Part shown: piece after piece, positions 8,565-16,909 of the stretch
How positions within the stretch are numbered: position 1 is the first letter of the stretch
How the letters are laid out: each line of letters opens with the position of its first letter
Source: JAAXKN01 sp050258815
Lineage (GTDB): Bacteria > Bacteroidota > Ignavibacteria > Ignavibacteriales > SURF-24
DNA length: 64,000 nt
Assembly: GCA_050258815.1 (NCBI GenBank)
Contig: JBLMZM010000242.1
Coordinates: 1-64,000, forward strand
Reading direction: 5' to 3'
Program-made: the position numbers and the translations under genes
The notes under the pieces: generated by a model
What the model was told of the DNA's origin: nothing
Database searches by the model: none
Seen by the model: only the letters and a program-made list of their open reading frames with translations

Positions 8565-9437
8565 ATGATGGAAAACGGAAATTTGAAACTTGCGATACAG
8601 AAAAAGGGAAGGCTCTCGGAGAAATCCCTGGAACTACTGAAGCTTTGTGGTCTTGATATAGATGTCTATTCAGAAAGGCTTGTAGTTTCGGCCAGAAATT
8701 ATAAGGTCGATTTATTATTTTTAAGGGATGACGACATTCCGGAATACGTTCAGGATGGTGTTGCGGACATTGGGATTGTAGGAGAGGACGTTGTATATGA
8801 GAAACAGGCAAACATAACCGTAAGTGAAAAGCTGGGTTTCGGCAGGTGTAAACTTATGATTGCGGCCCCGGCTAATGGTATGCCCCGGGAAATGGAGGAC
8901 ATAAACGGTAAGACTATTGCAACCTCATACCCGAATATCCTGAAACTCTTTTTAAAGGCAAACAACCTTGAAGCAAAAATAATTGAGATCTCAGGTTCTG
9001 TGGAGATAGCGCCTTCGCTGGGGATTGCTGACCTGATTTGTGATATTGTATCCACTGGAACAACGCTCATGATGAACAAGCTGAGCAAATCCTTTAACGT
9101 ATTTGATTCTGAAGCCATTCTGATATCAAACAATAATCTGAAGGATAATGAGGAGAAATTTGAAATTCTGCAGGATCTTATTGGGCGTATACGTTCTGTT
9201 CTTTCGGCAAAAAAATCCAAATACCTGATGATGAATATTCCTAAAGATTCACTTGATAAGGTAAGTGAGATTATTCCGAGTCTGAAGAGTCCTACGGTGC
9301 TGCACCTGGCCGATGAGAGTTCGCTCGCGGTTCACGCTGTAATTCCTGCGGACCGTTTCTGGGGGATCATAAATGATCTGAAAGCCGCAGGCGCCTCGGG
9401 GATCCTGCTTTTACCTATAGAAAATATGATTGTCTAA
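8565..9437 (+). CDS. hisG: ATP phosphoribosyltransferase (long form)
   Basis: First enzyme of histidine synthesis: ATP + PRPP to phosphoribosyl-ATP. At 290 residues this is the long HisG, with the catalytic periplasmic-binding-like fold (LAIQKKGRLSEKSLELL at the start, DIVSTGTTLMMNKL as the PRPP-binding loop) and a C-terminal ACT-like regulatory domain (about 215-290) that normally binds histidine for feedback inhibition. No HisZ is needed for this form. Two ATGs are adjacent (8565, 8568); GGGAA lies just upstream. It is the first structural gene after the attenuator. Confidence 0.95.
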   Translation: MMENGNLKLAIQKKGRLSEKSLELLKLCGLDIDVYSERLVVSARNYKVDLLFLRDDDIPEYVQDGVADIGIVGEDVVYEKQANITVSEKLGFGRCKLMIAAPANGMPREMEDINGKTIATSYPNILKLFLKANNLEAKIIEISGSVEIAPSLGIADLICDIVSTGTTLMMNKLSKSFNVFDSEAILISNNNLKDNEEKFEILQDLIGRIRSVLSAKKSKYLMMNIPKDSLDKVSEIIPSLKSPTVLHLADESSLAVHAVIPADRFWGIINDLKAAGASGILLLPIENMIV

Positions 9438-9476
9438 CAATAGATTTGAATGCCAATAAATAATCCCGGAAAGAAT

Positions 9477-10766
9477 ATGAAGATATACAGTTATAGCAAA
9501 TTGGACACAGCCGGGCAGGAAAGCCTGCTCAGGCGTCCCGCAATTGATCTGGATGAAACAATTAAAATAGTTGAGCCGATACTAAGGCAGATCAAACAGG
9601 GCGGCATACTGAAGGCGGTGGAATATGCGCGTAAATTTGACGGTTTTACGGGAGATGAGCTGAGGGTTCAGCCTGAGGAATTTGAGATAGCTGAGCAGAG
9701 GCTGGATGAGAAGGTCAAAGATGCCATCCGAAAAGCTGCGGGCAATATTCACAAATTTCACCAAAAACAGGTGCCCTCATCATATGAGATTGAAACAGAG
9801 AAAGGAGTTGTCTGTTCCAGGGAATACAGGGCAATTGAAAATGTAGGGCTCTATATTCCGGGAGGGAATGCCGTGCTTCCATCTACGCTTCTGATGCTCG
9901 GCATTCCGGCAAAGATTGCGGGTTCTAAAAGGCTTGTTGTTACAACTCCGGCCAGAGATAACAAGGTGAGTGGAGCCCTGCTTTATGCTGCCAAATACCT
10001 CGGGATAGATGAAATCTATAAACTCGGGGGAGCCCAGGCAATCGGTCTGCTGGCTTATGGCGATAAGGCGGTACCCAGGGTCAACAAGATCTTCGGACCC
10101 GGCAACCAATTTGTAACTGCTGCCAAACTGCTAGTTAGTATTGATATACTTGGATGTCCTATTGACATGCCTGCCGGTCCCAGCGAAGTGCTGGTTATTG
10201 CTGATGAGCACGCAGATCCCGCCTTTATTGCTGCTGACCTGCTCTCCCAGGCTGAACATGGTCCTGATTCACAGGTCGTACTGCTCAGTACTTCCCAGGA
10301 AATAATCCGTGAGAGTCTGGAACAGGTTGAAAATCAGCTTATGCTTCTGCCAAGGAAAGAATTTGCTATAAAGGCGCTTGAATCTTCTTTTGCTTTACTG
10401 GTTAATAATACTGAGGAGGCTTTCAGCTTCAGCAACCGGTATGCTCCAGAACATCTGATATTGCACCTGGAAAACGCTGAATTATATAAAGAAAAGGTCA
10501 TTAATGCCGGGTCCGTATTTCTTGGGAAATACTCCCCTGAAAGTGCCGGGGATTATGCTTCCGGAACAAACCACTCCTTGCCTACCTACGGCTATGCAAA
10601 GTCATTCGGAGGGGTATCTGTCGAAAGCTTTATGAAGACCGTCACGTTCCAGAAGCTGAGTAAAGAAGGGCTCAGGAATATTGCTCCGGCCGTTGAGACG
10701 CTGGCCGAAGTGGAATCATTAACTGCACATAAAAATGCCATATCAATAAGGTTAAATGAACAATGA
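9477..10766 (+). CDS. hisD: Histidinol dehydrogenase
   Basis: Oxidises L-histidinol to histidine in two NAD-dependent steps; zinc enzyme. Visible: YIPGGNAVLPSTLLMLGIPA, the GPGNQFVTAAK signature, AGPSEVLVIADEHADP, the catalytic Glu/His stretch APEHLILHLE and the zinc-ligand region SGTNHSLPTYGYA. I prefer the ATG at 9477 (MKIYSYSKLD, the usual family start), preceded by GGAAAG. An in-frame ATG at 9450 would add nine residues but has no ribosome site. The end overlaps hisC by 4 bp (ATGA). Confidence 0.93.
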   Translation: MKIYSYSKLDTAGQESLLRRPAIDLDETIKIVEPILRQIKQGGILKAVEYARKFDGFTGDELRVQPEEFEIAEQRLDEKVKDAIRKAAGNIHKFHQKQVPSSYEIETEKGVVCSREYRAIENVGLYIPGGNAVLPSTLLMLGIPAKIAGSKRLVVTTPARDNKVSGALLYAAKYLGIDEIYKLGGAQAIGLLAYGDKAVPRVNKIFGPGNQFVTAAKLLVSIDILGCPIDMPAGPSEVLVIADEHADPAFIAADLLSQAEHGPDSQVVLLSTSQEIIRESLEQVENQLMLLPRKEFAIKALESSFALLVNNTEEAFSFSNRYAPEHLILHLENAELYKEKVINAGSVFLGKYSPESAGDYASGTNHSLPTYGYAKSFGGVSVESFMKTVTFQKLSKEGLRNIAPAVETLAEVESLTAHKNAISIRLNEQ

Positions 10767-11821
10767 TTGAAAAATTAGTAAGAAAAAATATATTAAATCT
10801 CAGGCCTTATACTTCGGCCAGGGATATGTATTCCAAAGGAATACTGCTGGATGCAAATGAAAACAGTCTGGGTACCACGGCTGAAGGATATGATGATCTT
10901 GAGTTAAACAGATATCCGGATCCACATCAGGATGATCTGAAATATATTGTCGGCAGGTACTACGGTGTTGATCCGAAGAATCTTTTCTTTGGGGTAGGGT
11001 CTGACGAGATAATTGACCTTCTAATCAGGATTTTCTGTGATCCGGGCAAGGACTCGGTAATGATTCTGGAGCCTACCTATGGAATGTACAAGGTAGCATG
11101 CGACATAAACAACGTTGAGACAGTTAATGTTGACCTGAATGAGGAATTTCAGATAGATTTCGGGGCCGTGGAAAAAGGATATAAGCCGAATGTTAAAATA
11201 ATATTCCTTTGTTCACCCAATAATCCTACGGGCAATCTCCTGAAAAGAGAGGATGTACTTAAGCTATGCAGCACTTACAACTGCATTGTTGCAGTTGACG
11301 AGGCTTATGTTGATTTTGCAGGGGATAATTCATTTATTAAGGATACAGGGGAGTTTGAGAATCTGGTAGTGCTGAGGACGTTTTCCAAGGCCTGGGGTCT
11401 TGCCGGCATCCGGCTGGGCTACTGCATTGCGGGTGAAGAGATCATACAACTGCTTTTTAAAGTAAAAGCTCCTTACAATGTCAGCTCACTTACACGTCTG
11501 GCTGTGATTCAAGCCATTGCCAACACCAGGAAAAAGGAGGAATTTATCAGTAAGCTCATCTCTGAGAGAGAAAGGGTTAAAGAGGAGCTTAAACAATTGC
11601 CCGGTGTATTAAAGGTATATGATTCAGACGCAAATTACCTGCTCTTTAAGTGCAAAGATGCCAGTGAAGTACAGAAAAAAATGGCAGAGGAGGGAGTAGT
11701 AATCCGTGACAGGAGTTCCTATCAAATGCTGGAGAACTGCCTGAGGGTCTCAATAGGAACGGAAAAAGAAAATGATCAATTTATTGAAGGATTAAAAAAA
11801 CAGCTATGTACAAAGCTATAA
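10763..11821 (+). CDS. hisC: Histidinol-phosphate aminotransferase
   Basis: PLP-dependent class II aminotransferase converting imidazole-acetol phosphate and glutamate to histidinol phosphate. Visible: LDANENSLG near the N-terminus, FLCSPNNPTGN, AVDEAYVDFAG, the PLP-lysine motif RTFSKAWGLAGIRLGY, and the C-terminal arginine in CLRVSIGT. 352 residues, usual length. Overlaps hisD by 4 bp and hisB by 16 bp, implying translational coupling. Confidence 0.94.
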   Translation: MIEKLVRKNILNLRPYTSARDMYSKGILLDANENSLGTTAEGYDDLELNRYPDPHQDDLKYIVGRYYGVDPKNLFFGVGSDEIIDLLIRIFCDPGKDSVMILEPTYGMYKVACDINNVETVNVDLNEEFQIDFGAVEKGYKPNVKIIFLCSPNNPTGNLLKREDVLKLCSTYNCIVAVDEAYVDFAGDNSFIKDTGEFENLVVLRTFSKAWGLAGIRLGYCIAGEEIIQLLFKVKAPYNVSSLTRLAVIQAIANTRKKEEFISKLISERERVKEELKQLPGVLKVYDSDANYLLFKCKDASEVQKKMAEEGVVIRDRSSYQMLENCLRVSIGTEKENDQFIEGLKKQLCTKL

Positions 11822-12729
11822 TTGACAGGGGATTTTTTGAACTGAACTCATCCCGGTGCGCGGGTCTGATAACAGGCTTAAAAAAGCTCAGCCGCAAGGG
11901 ATTTGTAATTGAAGTTCAGCCCGAAGGGTTTACTCCGGATGATACACTTAAAAAAATTCTGGCAGCAGAAAAAATAGAAATAGGCAGGAAAAAGAAGACG
12001 GATAATCCTGGTGTAAGGCTGTTTTATATTACTATGGATGCTTCCGGTGACAGGAGTTCCGTTAACGGCAAAAGAGAAGAAATAACTGTTTATGACGGAA
12101 GTGATACTGAGGATTTCGGTAAAGCGGTCAATAAGGTTTTAAGCAGTCTCAGGACTTCCAGCCAGCACAGAAAGACGAAGGAAACCGACATTCGGGTTAG
12201 CGTAGCCCTGGATGGTGAAGGCCAATCGGAAATTAAAACAGGCATCGGTTTTTTCGATCATATGCTTGAGCAGATAGCAAAGCATGCAAATCTGAACCTG
12301 CAGGTTAAGGTAAACGGCGATCTGGAGGTAGATGAGCATCATACGGTTGAAGATACAGGCATAACGCTGGGCATGGCATTAAATGATGCTCTGGGAGATA
12401 AACTGGGTATAAAGAGATACGGTTTTTATCTTCCTATGGATGAAGCCATAGCCAGGTGCGCACTTGACTTAGGGGGCAGAAGCCACTTGAATTTTAAGTG
12501 TAAGTTCAAAAGGGAAATGGTCGGGGAATTCCCGACAGAACTGGTCAATGAGTTTTTCAGGGGACTGGCCTCCGGTCTGAAGGCCAACATTTTTTTGAGA
12601 GCAAAGGGAAAAAATGACCATCACAAAATTGAAGCAATGTTTAAAGTATTTGCAAAAGCCTTAAATGAGGCGTGCAGACTTGATGAAAGGGCAGAAGAAA
12701 AACTGCCGACAACAAAAGGAGTTTTATGA
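11806..12729 (+). CDS. hisB: Imidazoleglycerol-phosphate dehydratase with degenerate HAD N-domain
   Basis: The C-terminal ~195 residues (from about 113) are a full IGP dehydratase: GIGFFDHMLEQIAKHA, DEHHTVEDTGI, LPMDEAIARCALDLGGR and KGKNDHHKIEAMFKAF-like motifs with the manganese-binding histidines. The first ~112 residues align in order with the HAD histidinol-phosphatase half of bifunctional HisB (start YKAIIDRGFFEL; then GLKKLSRKGFVIEV). However, the domain is about 50 residues short, the catalytic DxD reads DRG, and the zinc-binding Cys/His loop is absent. The phosphatase half is therefore probably inactive, and another enzyme would be needed for histidinol-phosphate hydrolysis. Confidence 0.92.
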   Translation: MYKAIIDRGFFELNSSRCAGLITGLKKLSRKGFVIEVQPEGFTPDDTLKKILAAEKIEIGRKKKTDNPGVRLFYITMDASGDRSSVNGKREEITVYDGSDTEDFGKAVNKVLSSLRTSSQHRKTKETDIRVSVALDGEGQSEIKTGIGFFDHMLEQIAKHANLNLQVKVNGDLEVDEHHTVEDTGITLGMALNDALGDKLGIKRYGFYLPMDEAIARCALDLGGRSHLNFKCKFKREMVGEFPTELVNEFFRGLASGLKANIFLRAKGKNDHHKIEAMFKVFAKALNEACRLDERAEEKLPTTKGVL

Positions 12730-13310
12730 TAGCGCTTATTGATTATGGGGCCGGAAATACTGCTTCAGTTGCAAATGCACTGAATGAATTAGGGCATGAA
12801 TATCTACTGACAAACAAGGAAATTGAGATCTGCCGGGCAGATAAGGTAATTTTCCCGGGAGTAGGGGAAGCTTCGTTTGCCATTAAACAGCTGCACAGAT
12901 ATAACCTTATTAACTTATTGAGGATTGTTAAAAGACCGATGCTTGGGATATGTCTGGGCATGCAGCTAATGTGTGAGTATTCAACCGAAGGTAATGTAGC
13001 CTGTCTTGGCATTATACCAGGAACGGTTGAGAAGTTCGATTCCTCACTGGTAAATGTACCGCACATGGGATGGAATGAGGTCATCCAGAAAAAAGAAAGC
13101 CGGTTATTCAGGGATATTAAAGACGGGGAATTCTTTTATTTCGCGAACTCTTATTACCTGCCTGTAAATGAATTTTCTACCTCAACAGCCCATCACGGTA
13201 TTGATTTTACCGCGTCATTGGAAAAAGACAACTATTATGGCATCCAGTTTCATCCTGAAAAATCGGGAGAGGCGGGGCTTAAACTCTTAAACAACTTTCT
13301 TGAATTATGA
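12726..13310 (+). CDS. hisH: Imidazole glycerol phosphate synthase, glutaminase subunit
   Basis: Class I glutamine amidotransferase that supplies ammonia to HisF. Visible: IDYGAGNTASV at the start, nucleophile motif MLGICLGMQLM (Cys in the middle), and catalytic HPE (QFHPEKSGEAG) near the end. 194 residues, normal length. ATGA overlaps with both hisB and hisA. Confidence 0.95.
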   Translation: MIALIDYGAGNTASVANALNELGHEYLLTNKEIEICRADKVIFPGVGEASFAIKQLHRYNLINLLRIVKRPMLGICLGMQLMCEYSTEGNVACLGIIPGTVEKFDSSLVNVPHMGWNEVIQKKESRLFRDIKDGEFFYFANSYYLPVNEFSTSTAHHGIDFTASLEKDNYYGIQFHPEKSGEAGLKLLNNFLEL

Positions 13311-14026
13311 TAATTATTCCAGCAATTGATATTTACGAAAAACAAATAGTAAGGCTTAAAGAAGGCGATTTCAGCAGGGTTACTTTTTATGGAAACAGTC
13401 CCCTGGAGCAGGCTAAAGTCTTTAAGAACCATGGATTTTCATGGCTGCACATTGTGGACCTTTCTGCCTCAAAGACCGGGAACATTACGACTCTGGATAT
13501 TGTAGAGGAAATAAAATTAAAGACGGGGATGAACATTGAATTTGGGGGTGGCATAAGGAGCGGGTCCTCAGTTGAAAAAATCCTTTCAGCCGGTGCCGAC
13601 AGGGTTATAATCGGGTCGCTGTCGGTTCAGAATAAGGCTGAGTTTGAGGAAATAGTCCAAAGGCATGATCCCGGGAGGATTGTCATTGCTGCTGACGTAA
13701 AGGACGAAAAGATAGCTATTAAGGGGTGGACCGAGCAGACCTCTTTAAGCTTAAGCGACCATATAGAGTACTGTCTTGGCCTTGGAATTGATACTTTTCT
13801 TTGTACGGATATTTCAAAGGATGGAATGCTGGAAGGGACAAATACAGGCCTCTATTCCAGAATTTTGAAGAAATATCCCGGTATAAAGCTGATAGCATCG
13901 GGCGGGGTCAAGGACATTGAGGACGTTAAAAGGGTTAAAGACCTGGATGTTTATGGTGTTGTGGTAGGCAAGGCTATTTATGAAAATAAAATTAATCTGA
14001 AGGAGTTGGCAGAAGTTGGTAAGTAA
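13307..14026 (+). CDS. hisA: ProFAR isomerase
   Basis: (beta/alpha)8-barrel isomerase converting ProFAR to PRFAR. Visible: IIPAIDIYEKQIVRLKEGDF with the first catalytic Asp, GGGIRSG phosphate-binding turn, a second Asp in TDISKDGMLEGTN, and ASGGVKDIEDV. 239 residues. Starts 4 bp inside hisH and runs 11 bp into hisF. Confidence 0.95.
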   Translation: MIIIPAIDIYEKQIVRLKEGDFSRVTFYGNSPLEQAKVFKNHGFSWLHIVDLSASKTGNITTLDIVEEIKLKTGMNIEFGGGIRSGSSVEKILSAGADRVIIGSLSVQNKAEFEEIVQRHDPGRIVIAADVKDEKIAIKGWTEQTSLSLSDHIEYCLGLGIDTFLCTDISKDGMLEGTNTGLYSRILKKYPGIKLIASGGVKDIEDVKRVKDLDVYGVVVGKAIYENKINLKELAEVGK

Positions 14027-14771
14027 AAGGATAATCCCGTGTCTGGATGTTAAAGACGGTAAGGTGGTAAAGGGAACTAATTTTGTCAATCTGGTAGATG
14101 CCGGGGATGCCGTAGAACTGGCTAGAAGATATACTAATGAAGGGGCTGACGAACTGGTATTCCTGGATATTACGGCCTCAGCCGAAAAAAGGAAGACCCT
14201 GATTGAGTTGGTTGAAAAAGTAGCAAAGGCCATAAGGATCCCATTTACTGTCGGTGGGGGAATATCCGAGCTTTCGGATATTGAAAACCTTCTTAAGGCA
14301 GGAGCAGACAAGGTTTCACTGAATTCCTCGATCGTAAAGAATCCCGGACTTATTACTCAGGCCTCAAGGCGCTTCGGCAGTCAGGCAATTGTGGCCGCAA
14401 TTGACGTGAAGTTAAAAGAAGACGGCTATAAGGTATTCATTAAAGGGGGCAGGGAAGAAACTCCGTTAGAAGGAATGGAATGGTGTATTCGTGCAGCCGA
14501 ACTCGGAGCCGGTGAAATCCTGCTGACCTCAATGGATAAGGACGGTACAAAAGACGGGTATGACACCGCATTCTTAAAAGAACTTACTTCAAAGATTAAC
14601 ATTCCTGTAATTGCATCGGGGGGAGCAGGGTCAAAGGAACATTTTCTGGAAGCATTCCAGAAGGCTGACGTGGATGCCTGCCTGGCAGCCAGCCTGTTTC
14701 ACTTCAGAATTCTGGATATACTGGACTTAAAAAAATATCTAAAAGAAAATAACATAAAAGTCAGGTTGTAA
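14016..14771 (+). CDS. hisF: Imidazole glycerol phosphate synthase, cyclase subunit
   Basis: Barrel subunit that uses HisH-derived ammonia to make imidazole glycerol phosphate and AICAR. Visible: KRIIPCLDVKDGKVVKG, TVGGGISELSDIENLL, LTSMDKDGTKDGYD and ASGGAGSKEHFLEAF, with the two catalytic Asp residues in place. The start is TTG at 14016 (family proteins begin M-x-x-KRIIPCLDV), preceded by AAGGAG ten nt upstream. It overlaps the end of hisA. Confidence 0.94.
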   Translation: MVSKRIIPCLDVKDGKVVKGTNFVNLVDAGDAVELARRYTNEGADELVFLDITASAEKRKTLIELVEKVAKAIRIPFTVGGGISELSDIENLLKAGADKVSLNSSIVKNPGLITQASRRFGSQAIVAAIDVKLKEDGYKVFIKGGREETPLEGMEWCIRAAELGAGEILLTSMDKDGTKDGYDTAFLKELTSKINIPVIASGGAGSKEHFLEAFQKADVDACLAASLFHFRILDILDLKKYLKENNIKVRL

Positions 14772-14773
14772 TT

Positions 14774-15397
14774 ATGATAAATATAAGTAATCTCGATTTC
14801 GATAAACTTGGCGGACTTATACCTGCCATTATAACAGATCATTCTAATAATGCGGTGCTGATGCTGGGCTTCATGAATAAAGAAGCCCTGGTAAAGACGA
14901 TGGAAAGCGGACTGGTTACATTTTACAGCCGTTCAAGGGGTAAGTTGTGGACAAAGGGAGAAACATCCGGAAATTATCTGAGGCTGGTAAAAATGACGGC
15001 CGATTGCGACAATGATTCCCTGCTTATCTCGGCCAGGCCGGATGGGAATACGTGCCATACCGGCAGCTACTCATGTTTTAACGTAGAAAAAGGCGACTCA
15101 ATTGAATTCCTTAACAGTTTGTTTTCTCTGATAAAGGACAGAAAGAAAAAGCTCCCTGAACATTCCTATACTACTAAATTGTTCAAGGAGGGGCAGAACA
15201 GAATCATTCAGAAAGTTGGGGAAGAAGCCATTGAGACTGTAATTGCCGCCAAAAACAGGGACAAAGAGGAGATAATAAATGAAACCTCTGACCTCATATA
15301 TCATCTTTTTGTGATGCTGGTTGAGCAGGGGATAGAGTTTGAGGAGATCGTGAGAACCCTGGAACTGCGCCATTCAAAGCCGGATAAGAGCAAGTAA
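14774..15397 (+). CDS. hisI: Bifunctional phosphoribosyl-AMP cyclohydrolase / phosphoribosyl-ATP pyrophosphatase
   Basis: HisIE fusion catalysing the second and third steps of the pathway. N-terminal cyclohydrolase (1-110) shows MLGFMNKEALVKT, TFYSRSRGKLWTKGETSGN and the metal-binding DCDNDSLLI...TCHTGSYSCF. C-terminal pyrophosphatase (about 115-205) shows EHSYTTKLFKEG, KVGEEAIETVIAA and NETSDLIYHLFV. Last gene of hisGDCBHAFI, the same order as in enterobacteria, and followed by two hairpins. Confidence 0.95.
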   Translation: MINISNLDFDKLGGLIPAIITDHSNNAVLMLGFMNKEALVKTMESGLVTFYSRSRGKLWTKGETSGNYLRLVKMTADCDNDSLLISARPDGNTCHTGSYSCFNVEKGDSIEFLNSLFSLIKDRKKKLPEHSYTTKLFKEGQNRIIQKVGEEAIETVIAAKNRDKEEIINETSDLIYHLFVMLVEQGIEFEEIVRTLELRHSKPDKSK

Positions 15398-15449
15398 TCC
15401 CGGATTACTAGCTCCTTATCCGGTTTTGGCCCCCTGGCCAAAGTTTATT
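15380..15449 (+). terminator. Tandem hairpins ending the his operon
   Basis: First structure: CCGGATAAG (15380-15388) / CTTATCCGG (15415-15423), enclosing a second perfect hairpin AGTAATC / GATTACT, followed by TTTT. It begins inside the last codons of hisI. Second structure: TTTGGCC (15425-15431) / GGCCAAA (15436-15442), followed by GTTTATTT. Confidence 0.65.
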
Positions 15450-15546
15450 TAGAAAAAAGGATAGAAACTGCAATTACCTTTCACGTAAATTTTTCTTAAT
15501 TTTGCAATGTCGACTAAGAATTAACTTTTCGAAAGGCTGGTCAAAT

Positions 15547-15753
15547 ATGCTAATGATTGAAATACTTCCAGACAAGTGTGATTATTGCGGCTGTTGTGTC
15601 GGCATTTGTCCCGAGGATGCTATTGAACTGAAAGAATCAGAAATAAGGATAATTGAAGAATTGTGTACCAACTGCTCAAAATGCGTGTGGAGTTGTCCTA
15701 TTGAGGTGTTAAAATTTAATAAAAACCTAAAGAAAGAAGAATTTGCAAGCTGA
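15547..15753 (+). CDS. 2[4Fe-4S] ferredoxin
   Basis: A 68-residue ferredoxin with two CxxCxxCxxxCP clusters: CDYCGCCVGICP and CTNCSKCVWSCP. I start at ATG 15547 (MLMIEILPDKC). A TTG at 15502 would add 15 residues but overlaps a TAATTTTG promoter-like box (15497-15504). The gene overlaps the next one by 11 bp. Reductases of the next gene's family take electrons from ferredoxin in methanogenic archaea, so this is a likely electron donor to its neighbour (inference). Confidence 0.88.
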   Translation: MLMIEILPDKCDYCGCCVGICPEDAIELKESEIRIIEELCTNCSKCVWSCPIEVLKFNKNLKKEEFAS

Positions 15754-16909
15754 ATATGATATAATAGTTGTTGGCGCCGGTCCTGCCGGTTCCATGGCTG
15801 CCCGTTTTGCCGCCGAGAAAGGGGTCAGTGTCCTGGTACTTGAAAAAGACAGGGATGTTGGATATCCGGTTCGCTGCGGGGAAGCCGTAAGCAAGGCGGG
15901 GGTTGAAGAATTCATAACTCCCGACAAGAAATGGATCGCTTCTGAAATTGACAAGTTTTCGCTTGTCGCCCCGGATGAGACCGAAGTGGTACTGCAGTTT
16001 TCAGATACCGGATATATTCTTGAAAGAAGGGTCTTCGATTACGAGCTTGCCAAAACTGCTGCAGTGGCAGGAGCCGAAATTCTGACGAGGACCTACGTCA
16101 ATGGGCTCATCATGGAAAACGGGAAAGTATCTGGTGTAAAGTACGAATACAGGGGAGAGACCAGGGAGGTAAGGGCAAAAGTTGTCATTGCTGCCGACGG
16201 GGTTGAATCGCGCCTTGGGCGCTGGGCCGGGTTAAAGACACACATTGATTTCCGCGAAATGGAATGCTGTGCCCAGGTAACGGCCTCAAATATTTCGGTT
16301 GACCCTAATACGTGTTACTTTTATTTTGGCAGGGATGTTGCCCCCGAGGGATACCTTTGGGTATTTCCCAAGGGTGATCATACAGCTAACATTGGACTGG
16401 GTGTAAGCGGAATTACGGGAAAGAAAAGATCCGCATTATCGTTCCTAAATGAATTTATGGAAAAGAATTATCCTTCGGCCCCGGTATTGACCTCAATTGC
16501 AGGGGGTGTACCCTGTTCAGTTACTCTGGCTAAGATATCCTCTCCCGGTATTATGCTTGCCGGAGATGCTGCCAGACAGGTAAATCCGCTCTCCGGAGGA
16601 GGCATAATAAGCGGTATGATTGGCGGCAGCATTGCCGGAAGGATTGCTGCTGAGGCAATACACCGGAATAAGCCTGATCATATTCTGAGCTATGACAAAG
16701 TCTGGAATGAAAGGCTGGGTAAGCGTCACGAGGTATTCAACCGGATAAAGAACGGAATTTATAATTTTACCGACGAAAAGTTCAACAATATTGCACATTC
16801 TTTTAAAAAGGTTGCCCCCGATAAGCGCTCGCTGGGAAATTTATTTAAGACTGCGTTGTTCAATCAGCCATCATTATTGCTGGATGTGGCTAAAGTTTTT
16901 TTGAGCTAA
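15743..16909 (+). CDS. Geranylgeranyl reductase-family flavoprotein
   Basis: 388-residue FAD-dependent oxidoreductase of the GGR / digeranylgeranylglycerophospholipid reductase family, which saturates isoprenoid double bonds. Visible: FAD Rossmann motif DIIVVGAGPAGSMAA at the N-terminus, PVRCGEAVSKAG (family cysteine), the PxGYxW-like stretch EGYLWVFPKG, and the second FAD motif GIMLAGDAARQVNPLSGGGI. Start is TTG at 15743, inside the ferredoxin gene. In bacteria the substrate could be menaquinone side chain, carotenoid or another polyprenyl chain; the sequence does not say. The stop overlaps the next start (TAATG). Confidence 0.85.
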   Translation: MQAEYDIIVVGAGPAGSMAARFAAEKGVSVLVLEKDRDVGYPVRCGEAVSKAGVEEFITPDKKWIASEIDKFSLVAPDETEVVLQFSDTGYILERRVFDYELAKTAAVAGAEILTRTYVNGLIMENGKVSGVKYEYRGETREVRAKVVIAADGVESRLGRWAGLKTHIDFREMECCAQVTASNISVDPNTCYFYFGRDVAPEGYLWVFPKGDHTANIGLGVSGITGKKRSALSFLNEFMEKNYPSAPVLTSIAGGVPCSVTLAKISSPGIMLAGDAARQVNPLSGGGIISGMIGGSIAGRIAAEAIHRNKPDHILSYDKVWNERLGKRHEVFNRIKNGIYNFTDEKFNNIAHSFKKVAPDKRSLGNLFKTALFNQPSLLLDVAKVFLS

